A stretch of 64,000 nucleotides of DNA, taken from positions 1,918,540-1,982,539 of the forward strand of contig NZ_FPCJ01000001.1 in NCBI RefSeq assembly GCF_900116565.1, given 5' to 3'. This stretch comes from Thermoflavifilum thermophilum. Its GTDB lineage: Bacteria > Bacteroidota > Bacteroidia > Chitinophagales > Chitinophagaceae. Below are positions 28,041-35,437 of the stretch, one piece after another. The notes under the pieces are model-generated. The model saw nothing but the letters and a program-made list of their open reading frames with translations, ran no database searches and was not told the DNA's origin. How positions within the stretch are numbered: the first letter of the stretch is position 1; the number at the start of each line of letters is the position of its first letter. The position numbers were made by a program, and so were the translations under genes.

Positions 28041-29588
28041 ATGCAGACATCGGACTTTCTTACAATATTAGGTTTAGCTATTCCTGTTTGGGCAATAATT
28101 CCCAGTAAAGAAAGACGATTCATTTTACTTTTCTTTTCAAGGTTTGAACTCGGTATTTTGATAGCATCTCTTTTCCTAATTCATTACTTGATGTCATTTG
28201 ACTGGCTAATGGCTAACTGGTTTCCGTGCCTGTCTATTTTTACAATTGACAAAGGGCTACCAAGTCCAACCTGGGCTTACATTCTATCTCTAACTATTAT
28301 TTTCTATCCTATCATCAAAGTTAGTTTCGGTTACTTTTCTCCGAGCCGTTTAAAAAACACGATTTTACTTTATGAAACTTATTTGAAAGAAAATGAGATT
28401 GACCTTTTAGTGAACTACATAAGCAAGTACCACATTGATGACATCAAAAAATATCTTCAAGGGATTTCACACCTTCCACAAAAAGAAAGCATTGACATAA
28501 TATTGAGAAGAAGAACCGATAAAGACAAAGCATACGAAAAATTAGTAAAGCCTCAGAGAATTTTATTTGCTTCTTGGGTTTATAGGCATATAATTCAAAA
28601 CGAAAATTTTATTCGCAAGTCAGCAAACAAATACCTTGAACTTTTTGCAACTCCTTTTAGTGGAATGGAAACCAAAGAATCTTCAAACGAAGACCTTGTT
28701 AAACTTTTTATTGAATGCTTATTTGAAAACAAGAACCAATTGTTCATTCAAGAATTAAAAATCATGAATGGGACGAATTCATCGGTTTTAGAAATGAACG
28801 TGAATTATGACATCCCAATTTTGTTTTCACTATTTGCACATACGAAAGCGGCAGCAGACAATTATGTTTGGTATCCTGTTGGCGAGGGAGCAGTTAAGTC
28901 ACTGAAACATGACACAGAACAAAAGGAATTTTTAATAAGGAAGTATGACCACGATTTAGAATCTGAACTTTGGAGTCAAAAAATATACATCGCTATTGTT
29001 TACTTCAACTATATGGTAAGAGAAACTATTTACCGTAATAGCGAGTGTCACATGTGGTTATTTTATTTCAGACACTTTACTGATCTTCTAATTGAAATCA
29101 TTCCAACACCAAATGATTATGACGGAGATTCAGAATACCCATCGTTTGCTCACAAAATGATTTACGAACAATTCTCTATAATGACTGACTGGCTTGATTT
29201 GGCAAAAGAACAAGAGACAGACAATCGTGTCATTGATACTATCAGATGTTTGGGTTGGTGTGTACATTCTATCTGTCAGGCTGACAACTCAAAAATTTCT
29301 GTACGATTTAGAAGGAGACTACTTGACTTATTGCTTTCTACCTATTTTGAATTTTCTCATTATCCTGACAACATTGCTGCAACAACAGCACGGCAATGGT
29401 TAGAGAGAATGTTTTTAAATCCAAAAGGCGTTGACTTCGGAACGCCAATTATAACGACAGAGTACTTATTTGCTTTACAAGACGCTTGGGATGAATTTGA
29501 CAAAGTTCCATATCAATACTATGAGGACAATGGTTCTATTCAACATTTCGTAACGACAGTATTAACACCTCTTGGGCTAAACGAATAA
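28041..29588 (+). CDS. Large membrane-anchored protein of unknown function (cassette gene)
   Basis: A 515-residue protein with two to three N-terminal membrane helices (about 8-24, 33-60 and 78-100) and a long, mostly helical cytoplasmic part. I recognise no family, catalytic motif or Walker box. It is by far the largest gene in the array; its cassette is about 1.8 kb and is bounded by complementary cores (GTTGTGTGC, GCATACAAC). The gene is intact with AT-rich codon use. Membrane anchoring plus a helical effector-like domain would suit an abortive-infection protein, but that is speculation. Confidence 0.75.
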   Translation: MQTSDFLTILGLAIPVWAIIPSKERRFILLFFSRFELGILIASLFLIHYLMSFDWLMANWFPCLSIFTIDKGLPSPTWAYILSLTIIFYPIIKVSFGYFSPSRLKNTILLYETYLKENEIDLLVNYISKYHIDDIKKYLQGISHLPQKESIDIILRRRTDKDKAYEKLVKPQRILFASWVYRHIIQNENFIRKSANKYLELFATPFSGMETKESSNEDLVKLFIECLFENKNQLFIQELKIMNGTNSSVLEMNVNYDIPILFSLFAHTKAAADNYVWYPVGEGAVKSLKHDTEQKEFLIRKYDHDLESELWSQKIYIAIVYFNYMVRETIYRNSECHMWLFYFRHFTDLLIEIIPTPNDYDGDSEYPSFAHKMIYEQFSIMTDWLDLAKEQETDNRVIDTIRCLGWCVHSICQADNSKISVRFRRRLLDLLLSTYFEFSHYPDNIAATTARQWLERMFLNPKGVDFGTPIITTEYLFALQDAWDEFDKVPYQYYEDNGSIQHFVTTVLTPLGLNE

Positions 29589-29622
29589 TTTAATGACAAC
29601 CAATCAATTAAATAGAAGGGTA

Positions 29623-29758
29623 GCATACAACAGCACCTACCCAAAAGTGGCGGTTCAGTGGTTAAATCAAGCTTTGTGCTCCTATAAAACTTTTGTGCAG
29701 GTTGACAGTGAAGTGCTCCGAAATCGCCACCTTCGGGTAGCCGCAAACCGTTGGCTGC
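29623..29758 (+). repeat. attC-like element
   Basis: Starts GCATACAAC, reverse complement of the cassette start GTTGTGTGC at 8 of 9 bases. The left CTACCCAAAAGTGGCGG pairs with CGCCACCTTCGGGTAG. Ends at GTTGGCTGC (29750-29758). Confidence 0.8.
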
Positions 29759-29776
29759 AATTTTTAAACTAAAACT

Positions 29777-30418
29777 ATGGCACTACCAGAACAATACCTT
29801 GTAACTACAAAAAACCTCAGCGCTTTTTTCAATTCTTTAGTTAATGCACAACCTCCTGCAAAATTCACAAATAAATTTTTGGAGCAACTGGAATTCAAGA
29901 GCACAAACGACCGACTCTACATTGGAGTCTTGAAAGCTTTGAAATTTGTTGACGCAAACGGAGTACCGCAAGAAAGATATTTTAGATTTATAGACCAGAC
30001 ACAATCTAAGCAAGTATTAGCAGAAGCGATAAAAGATGCATACTCTGACCTATTTGCTGTGAATAAGAAAGCAAATGAAATGATTGCCGCAGAAGTGAAG
30101 AACAAATTAAGGACTCTATTTCAGGGAGCAAAAACTGACAATGTTCTTACATGGATGGCTAATACCTTTCATGCTTTGTGTAACTATGCTGATTTTTCTC
30201 AAACTTCACAATCAAGAGAAATCCTCACTATTAAAAATGACGAGCCACAGGTTGAAGAAATGAAAGATGGTCAAGCATCAGAAAAGATGACACATGAGTT
30301 GATTAGCAAAAAGATTACGACAGAAATGCACTATAATATTCAAATCCATTTTCCAGAAACCAGAGATATTACAGTTTACGATGCAATTTTCAAAAGTTTA
30401 AAAGAGCATCTATTATGA
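29777..30418 (+). CDS. DUF5343 family protein (cassette gene)
   Basis: The 213 residues match the DUF5343 pattern in memory: YLVTTKNLSAFFNSLVNAQPP, FKSTNDRLYIGVLKALKFVD, RYFRFIDQTQSKQVLAEAI and YSDLF. The N-terminal 130 residues resemble two winged-helix-like parts; the C-terminus has a beta-strand pattern (HYNIQIHFPE). No enzyme motif is seen. It overlaps the following HEPN gene by 4 bases, so the two are co-translated and probably act together. Confidence 0.75.
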   Translation: MALPEQYLVTTKNLSAFFNSLVNAQPPAKFTNKFLEQLEFKSTNDRLYIGVLKALKFVDANGVPQERYFRFIDQTQSKQVLAEAIKDAYSDLFAVNKKANEMIAAEVKNKLRTLFQGAKTDNVLTWMANTFHALCNYADFSQTSQSREILTIKNDEPQVEEMKDGQASEKMTHELISKKITTEMHYNIQIHFPETRDITVYDAIFKSLKEHLL

Positions 30419-30993
30419 ACAGTGACAAGCTATATTCTTTTGTTTTCAAAGGGTTATTAACAGAAGAAGCCCTTGACAAAACAGACCGTATAAAGAAATC
30501 AAAAGTAACTAACGAGCAATTCAAGAAAATACATGACTCATTAAGCATTGATGAGCTTGATGATGAGTTAGTGATTCAGGCTCAAAAAATGGCTATTGTT
30601 TACACCGCAATCTGTGCTTTTGAAAATACCGTTAGGAAATTTATCTCTAAAAAGTTATTGGAAGTAAAAGGAGAAACTTGGTGGACAGTCGGTGTCTCAG
30701 ACAAAATACGAACCAAAGCGGAAAGTAGACGTGATGAGGAAAACAAAATTAGATGGCACACTCCTCGTGGTGACACAATCATTAACTATACAGAGTTTGG
30801 AGATTTAATTTCCATCATACGACAAAACTGGACAGAATTTGAGCCTCATATAATTTCAATTGAGTGGGCGGAAAACATCATAAAGACTTTAGAACGGAGC
30901 AGGAACGTTATTATGCACAGCGGTGAGTTGGTAAATCAGGACATAGAAAGAATTGGCATGTATATTAGAGATTGGGTAAATCAGGTCGGATAA
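30415..30993 (+). CDS. Swt1-type HEPN domain protein, candidate RNase (cassette gene)
   Basis: The 192-residue protein has a C-terminal HEPN domain. Its segment SRNVIMHSGELVNQDIERIG contains Arg-x4-His (RNVIMH), the catalytic pattern of HEPN ribonucleases, and AICAFENTVRKFI is the first core helix. HEPN proteins act as toxins or defence RNases. The gene shares a cassette and a 4-base overlap with the DUF5343 gene, which might regulate it or recognise the trigger. The cassette end begins 3 bases after the stop. Confidence 0.78.
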   Translation: MNSDKLYSFVFKGLLTEEALDKTDRIKKSKVTNEQFKKIHDSLSIDELDDELVIQAQKMAIVYTAICAFENTVRKFISKKLLEVKGETWWTVGVSDKIRTKAESRRDEENKIRWHTPRGDTIINYTEFGDLISIIRQNWTEFEPHIISIEWAENIIKTLERSRNVIMHSGELVNQDIERIGMYIRDWVNQVG

Positions 30994-30995
30994 CT

Positions 30996-31200
30996 GCAGC
31001 CAACATTGGGTTTTGTGTAATAGTGGGGAGACGGAATGCAGCATCAACTTTTGGTTCACTAATCATCTTCGGCTTCGGCTGACCGAATGTAGATGAACTA
31101 CAGTAGTAAACATCAACAAAAACAACTATTTTCAACTTCATTTTGGGGCTTGACGGAACACGGAATACCGCTCCTGCACAAAGCCCTGTTCGTTAGCGGT
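30996..31200 (+). repeat. attC-like element (long form)
   Basis: Starts GCAGCCAAC, the perfect reverse complement of GTTGGCTGC at 29750. Left arm AACATTGGGTTTTGTGTAATAGTGGGG; the right side has GGGGCTTGACGG, AATACCGCTCCTGCACAAAGCCC. Ends at GTTAGCGGT (31192-31200). At about 205 nt it is longer than the other elements and contains a CTTCGGCTTCGGCTGACC stretch. Confidence 0.75.
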
Positions 31201-31220
31201 AATTTTAAAACGACACGACA

Positions 31221-31433
31221 ATGACAAAATCATCAAATAAAAAACCAGCGAAAATGTGCTTCGGACACATCGGTGGAAAACTTGGAAAAATGCTTATGGA
31301 AACATTTGTTGACAAGGGTTGGATAGAGAAAGATAACCCGACCGACAAGCATTTTTTCATTACTGACAAGGGACAAAAGGAATTTACAAAACTTGGATTA
31401 GACCTCTCACAAATAAAATCAGAAGAATTATGA
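31221..31433 (+). CDS. ArsR-type regulator C-terminal fragment (cassette gene)
   Basis: A 70-residue protein resembling the C-terminal part of some ArsR-family regulators: CFGHIGGKLGKMLMETFVDKGWI and HFFITDKGQKEFTKLGLDLSQI. The N-terminal winged-helix DNA-binding part is missing. The ATG has the cassette leader TTTTAAAACGACACGACA directly before it, so this short form may be what the cassette captured. It overlaps the next gene by 4 bases. Confidence 0.55.
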   Translation: MTKSSNKKPAKMCFGHIGGKLGKMLMETFVDKGWIEKDNPTDKHFFITDKGQKEFTKLGLDLSQIKSEEL

Positions 31434-31810
31434 CACCAATAAAAGACTACGATAATTTCTTTTTGCCTGCCGACAATTTAGACACCGCAAAAGACTTTTA
31501 TAAAAACACTCTCGGACTTGACATTAAATTTGATTTTTCCGAAAGAGGAATGGTTGCTTTCAAGGTTGACGACAATGAACCTGCGATTATTCTGCGTAAA
31601 GCAGACAACGCTAAACCTGCAATTTTATTCACAGTTGACAATGTGCGACAAGCATACGAGGAACTAAAACAAAAAGGTGTTGAGTTTTTAAGTGAGCCAT
31701 TTGAAATTATGACTGGACTTTCTGTTGAATTTACCGACCCATTTGGTAACAAATTCGGACTGACAGACTATTCAAAAATGCCTCATCTTCGTGGACAAAC
31801 TAAAACGTGA
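31430..31810 (+). CDS. VOC family protein (cassette gene)
   Basis: A 126-residue single-domain VOC protein with the repeats DNLDTAKDFYKNTLGLDIKF and DPFGNKFGLTDYSK. The C-terminal glutamate ligand position of glyoxalase I appears altered (FGLTDYS), so its function is unknown. It is translationally coupled to the preceding short regulator-like gene and fills the rest of that cassette. Confidence 0.82.
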   Translation: MTPIKDYDNFFLPADNLDTAKDFYKNTLGLDIKFDFSERGMVAFKVDDNEPAIILRKADNAKPAILFTVDNVRQAYEELKQKGVEFLSEPFEIMTGLSVEFTDPFGNKFGLTDYSKMPHLRGQTKT

Positions 31811-31838
31811 AAGACAATGACGAAAGACAGAACAACTA

Positions 31839-31973
31839 CCGCTAACAGCGGTTTTGCGTTATGGGGGCTGACGTGTAAACTTGGAGCTTTGTGCTTCTAT
31901 TAAACATAAGTAATAAATTGAAACTATGTGCTCCGAAACCCGCACGAACGCAAGGCGTGGGTGCGTTACCGGC
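31839..31973 (+). repeat. attC-like element
   Basis: Starts ACCGCTAAC (from 31838), the perfect reverse complement of GTTAGCGGT at 31192. Left arm GGTTTTGCGTTATGGGGGCTGACGTG; right arm CCGAAACCCGCACGAACGCAAGGC. Ends at GTTACCGGC (31965-31973). Nearly identical in its centre to 27004 and 34797. Confidence 0.82.
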
Positions 31974-32164
31974 AATCCTATGTAGACAGTGCTAAAATCA
32001 ACCGACAAGCCCCGACAAACCAAAACTGGACAATCATCCAAATAGACGGTTAACCTCGTTCTGCTTTTCCTAACCTAAATAATGGCTCACTGAAAAATAT
32101 TTTCAGAAATATTTGTTTGGTAACTTAAACTTACATATATTTATGTAACTTTTAAGTTACTCAT

Positions 32165-32640
32165 TATCCAAAAGGAAATTATACAAAAGTGGTTTTTCAG
32201 ACACAACAGCCAGGTGAAGTCTGGAAATGCCTTACCAAGCCCGAACTCATAGAATTGTGGCTGATGAAATCAGATTTTAAACCAGTTAAAGGTCAAAAGT
32301 TCACCTTCACTTTTGCACCGAAACCAGGTAGTAAATACGAAGGTATTGTTCAGTGTGAAGTATTAGAGGTAAAGCCATTTACCAAATTGTCTTATTCATG
32401 GAATGGCAGGACGCATGACAAAAGCAGAAACTTCAACTCAACTGTTGTATGGACAATTACTCCGAAAGATGGTGGAACAGAACTTCATTTACTGCACAAC
32501 GGGCTTGAAGTAATTGAAGATATTCTCAATCATACGGATGGTTGCCTTACTTCATAACTCATGGGATTCAATCGCCTGAAATGAACAAAGTAGCCGAAAT
32601 GAGAAAACAAATGATTGCTGATAACATCCAATCAAAATAA
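32165..32640 (+). pseudogene. AHSA1/SRPBCC-domain protein, frameshifted at both ends (cassette gene)
   Basis: The central frame (32189-32557) encodes VWKCLTKPELIELWL and the strands of an AHSA1-type START-like domain. The expected N-terminal strand (KEIIQK) is in another frame just upstream, and a plausible C-terminus (SPEMNKVAEMRKQMIADN) is in yet another frame up to 32640. Two single-base changes therefore break it. Upstream, GTAACTTAAAC and GTTACTTAAAAG-type inverted repeats near 32120-32160 look like an operator for a regulator that is no longer present. Confidence 0.6.
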
Positions 32641-32643
32641 TCC

Positions 32644-33078
32644 ATGACAAAGAAAAATCTTAGCTTATCAATAAGTGTTAATGCTTCGGCAAATGAAGCA
32701 ATAAAAAAAATAAGTCAGGTTAGCAAATGGTGGGCAAAAAAAGTTAAAGGTAAATCGGTTAAACTAAATGATAAATTTACGGTTGTTTTTGGCGAAACAT
32801 TTGTTGACTTTCAAATCACAGAGTTTGTTCCAAACAAAAAAGTAGTATGGTTAGTCACGGACTGTAATCTGCATTGGATAAATAACAAAAAGGAATGGAA
32901 CAATACTGAAGTGGTTTTTGAAATATCTTCAGTGAAAGGCAAAACAAAAATTGACTTCACTCACATTGGCTTAACCCCTGCCGCTGAATGTTACGAAGAT
33001 TGCAAAATTGGTTGGACAGAACACATTACAGATAGTTTGGTAAAATTCATTGAAAAAGGCAAGGGAAAACCACAGTAA
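32644..33078 (+). CDS. SRPBCC (AHSA1-like) domain protein (cassette gene)
   Basis: A 144-residue START/Bet v1-like fold protein: NASANEAIKKISQVSKWWAK at the N-terminus, alternating strands, and a long C-terminal helix (WTEHITDSLVKFIEKGKG). Members often bind hydrophobic ligands or act as co-chaperones. It shares a cassette with the broken relative just upstream, starting 4 bases after it. The start is the first ATG; no leader motif is seen. Confidence 0.8.
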   Translation: MTKKNLSLSISVNASANEAIKKISQVSKWWAKKVKGKSVKLNDKFTVVFGETFVDFQITEFVPNKKVVWLVTDCNLHWINNKKEWNNTEVVFEISSVKGKTKIDFTHIGLTPAAECYEDCKIGWTEHITDSLVKFIEKGKGKPQ

Positions 33079-33136
33079 TCTTGTAAACAGCCGACAGACA
33101 ATACCACTATTCGACCTTCATTTTGACAGAAGCGCA

Positions 33137-33270
33137 GCCGGTAACAAGGTATTGCCAAAAGCAAGGGTGACGGGCTTCAACGACACTTTTGTGCTTAACC
33201 GAGCTTTAGTATTTCAAATCAACAGTAGTGCTGAAATGCCCCCTTCGGCAATACCCAAATTGTTTGTGAC
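33137..33270 (+). repeat. attC-like element
   Basis: Starts GCCGGTAAC, the perfect reverse complement of GTTACCGGC at 31965. Left arm AAGGTATTGCCAAAAGCAAGGG pairs with CCCTTCGGCAATACC. Ends at GTTTGTGAC (33262-33270). Confidence 0.82.
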
Positions 33271-33315
33271 AAGCATAAAGGAAAGTACTTGAAAATTTAA
33301 TAACATTATGTTTTT

Positions 33316-33990
33316 ATGAAACGTCAAATTTTAATACGGACATTTTGTATTCTGAGCGCAATTGTAGGAATTTTAGGTGTTCTTATGATTGGCAATTCGT
33401 TTAGTATTAATACAGGACCTCCACTTAATGCCACCAATGAGCAATTAATTTTATTTGCCAAACAAAATTATCAAGAAGTCTTAAAAGGTGCATGGCTGCA
33501 AGCAGTTGGTACTTTCCTTATTATCGTTTTTGCAATTGCCATTGTACATTTAGCTGAGGCGAACAATACTTTTTCTGGCTGGATGACTTTATTAGGTTCC
33601 GCAACACTTGTTATGGTAAGCTTGACGGAAGTTGTTTGTTATATAATGGCATTGTTTACAGTTCCAGAGACAATGGGTGCTATTGGAAACAACATTGGAC
33701 ACGCCGTTCAGCATTTGTATTTTATAGTAGCTGCTCCTTCTTTGTTTTTACCTTTAGCGTTTGTTATTCTTTCTTCAAACATACTTCCACGAGTATTTGG
33801 ATACCTTGCAATTATTCTTGGAATAGCTTTTTTTGCTGTTGGAATTTCTTCTTTATATCGTCTTATTCTATCATCGTTAGATACATCACTTGCAGCTATT
33901 CAAGCGTTATGGTGGTTTGCTGCCGCTATTGTGCTGATAGCTCGTTCCAAGAAAATTGCAAACTCAAGAAAAGAAAACATTGTTCAATAA
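33316..33990 (+). CDS. Six-helix membrane protein, DUF4386-like (cassette gene)
   Basis: A 224-residue hydrophobic protein with six predicted membrane helices and a short charged C-terminal tail. The pattern is similar to DUF4386 membrane proteins, but I cannot assign it firmly. Function unknown. It fills one cassette between the elements at 33137 and 34003; the ATG follows an AT-rich 45-base leader. Confidence 0.65.
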   Translation: MKRQILIRTFCILSAIVGILGVLMIGNSFSINTGPPLNATNEQLILFAKQNYQEVLKGAWLQAVGTFLIIVFAIAIVHLAEANNTFSGWMTLLGSATLVMVSLTEVVCYIMALFTVPETMGAIGNNIGHAVQHLYFIVAAPSLFLPLAFVILSSNILPRVFGYLAIILGIAFFAVGISSLYRLILSSLDTSLAAIQALWWFAAAIVLIARSKKIANSRKENIVQ

Positions 33991-34002
33991 AATAAAATGC
34001 TT

Positions 34003-34204
34003 GGCACCAACAAATGTTTTGTCAAGGCCGGTGCATGACGTTGTTAACTTCAGCAGTTGTTTCGCTAATCAGCTTCAGTTATCGGGACGACGTAATTCTG
34101 ATCAGCGACAAATGTTATCTTCGGCAATCGAAAAAATATCAGCTTCAGTTTCGGCTGATATGGCGCTATTATACCGCCTTCCCCGATACCGAGCCGTTAG
34201 CAGC
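34003..34204 (+). repeat. attC-like element (long form)
   Basis: Starts GGCACCAAC, reverse complement of GTTTGTGAC (33262) at 7 of 9 bases. Two inner copies of ATCAGCTTCAGTT and CTGATCAGCG/CGGCTGAT inverted segments give a complex fold. Ends CCCCGATACCGAGCC then GTTAGCAGC (34196-34204). Open frames across it are not genes. Confidence 0.6.
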
Positions 34205-34300
34205 CATTTTAAAACGACACTTCAAAAAAAGAAATTCGATGAAAATAGACTTAAATAATACAGCGACAAAAGGACTGGAGTAAATCACCCCACAAGTTCT

Positions 34301-34783
34301 GGTGACTCAAGGACAGAATTTCAAAGAGATTTTCACAGAATTATCTTTTCATCGGCATTTCGCAGACTTCAAAACAAAACTCAAGTATTTCCGCTTCCAG
34401 GGAGTATTTTTGTTCATAACAGACTAACACATTCTTTAGAAGTTGCTTCTGTTGGACGTTCTTTGGGTAGCTTGATAGGACAGGTTATTGCTGAAAAATA
34501 TAAAGGTGATTTAACGGATAAAAGCATAGACTTTTAAAAGCACAATTTATATAATGTAATTGCTTCTGCTTGCCTTTGCCACGATATAGGTAATCCTGCT
34601 TTTGGACATTCAGGCGAAGATGCCATTGCAAGTTATTTCGTAAAAAATGAAAGAGAACTAAAAAGTAAATTTTCAAAGGAAGAATGGGCAGATTTAATAA
34701 ACTTTGAAGGTAATGCAAACGCGATTAGGGTATTGACTCAACAACAAATAGGAAAATCAGATGGCGGATTGAAATGGGTATGA
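34301..34783 (+). pseudogene. Truncated dGTP triphosphohydrolase (dGTPase) remnant (cassette gene)
   Basis: One frame reads GDSRTEFQRDFHRIIFSSAF, RLTHSLEVASVGRSL, stops at TAA (34535-34537), then continues with CHDIGNPAFGHSGEDAI, the HD motif of bacterial dGTPases. The last two thirds of the enzyme are missing after about 34780. dGTPases can restrict phages by lowering dNTP pools. The fragment sits between two attC-like elements and starts soon after the leader TTTTAAAACGACAC. Confidence 0.8.
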
Positions 34784-34796
34784 AAATATAGAAAAC

Positions 34797-34920
34797 GCCT
34801 GGTAGCATGGGTTTTTCCGTCAGGCGGGCTGACGTGCAAACTTGGAGCTTTGTTCCCCTAATGAGCTTTAGTAATAAATTGAAATTTTTTGCTCCTAAAC
34901 ACCTCTAAACGCATAGCCGA
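34797..34920 (+). repeat. Last recognisable attC-like element
   Basis: Left arm GGGTTTTTCCGTCAGGCGGGCTGACGTG, centre AACTTGGAGCTTTGTTCC...AATAAATTGAAA, right GCTCCTAAACACCTCTAAACGC. It closely matches the elements at 27004 and 31839. The R'' core (CCTGGTAGC) has drifted and no longer matches GTTAGCAGC. The array cannot be followed beyond here. Confidence 0.7.
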
Positions 34921-35040
34921 TCCCTTTGTACTTCACGCAAAGAAAAAAGTTCTACCTCCAATCGCATAAAAAATGTTTTCTATCACAAAATAGAACAAAC
35001 AACTTGGCGTTTGTTGATACAACTTGCTGTAGAATCCCAA

Positions 35041-35201
35041 GATTTTAAAGACTTTCTCTTCCCCGTTCCCCGCTTGGAGTGCAGTAACGCATCGTTGATT
35101 GCATCGAATCTGAGCGCAAGGTCGTTGATGGTTGCAGAGAGTTGATTAAAATTTATGAGGAAAAAATTAAAAGAGTGATTGATAAGGTGTGGGGGGAGTG
35201 A
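35041..35201 (+). pseudogene. C-terminal remnant of a type I restriction subunit
   Basis: The frame ending at TGA 35199-35201 reads RIVDCIESERKVVDGCRELI and ends KIKRVIDKVWGE, the usual C-terminus of specificity or fused methylase-specificity subunits of type I systems. Just upstream the frame has a TAA, and FLFPVPRLE is in another frame. Only this tail survives, lying between the cassette array and SPARTA. The remaining bases from 34921 to 35437 show nothing else convincing. Confidence 0.6.
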
Positions 35202-35437
35202 ATAAGATGCCGGAATATGGTTGTTTTAAATGGGTTTGTTAAATAGGAAGTTGTGGTGTAAATTTGGGGGGATGAAAAGGGATTTCATAAACCTATTTTA
35301 CAAGATTTCAAATTATGTCGGCAACTGAAATTACCTGCATTTTTTTGATTTCTGAATTATACCTATATTTACCAAAGAATGTTTAAATCAATTCAAAAAG
35401 CAGAAAGATTACAAACAGATCGATAAGATCATTAAAA

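Noticed and set aside
33956-34283. Short open frames in the 34.0-34.3 kb gap
   Set aside because: They cover an attC-like element, and their sequence is explained by its inverted repeats.
26264-34920. Repeats of the array as a CRISPR
   Set aside because: The elements are 120-200 nt, separated by genes, variable in their ends and lack short regular spacers; no cas genes are present.
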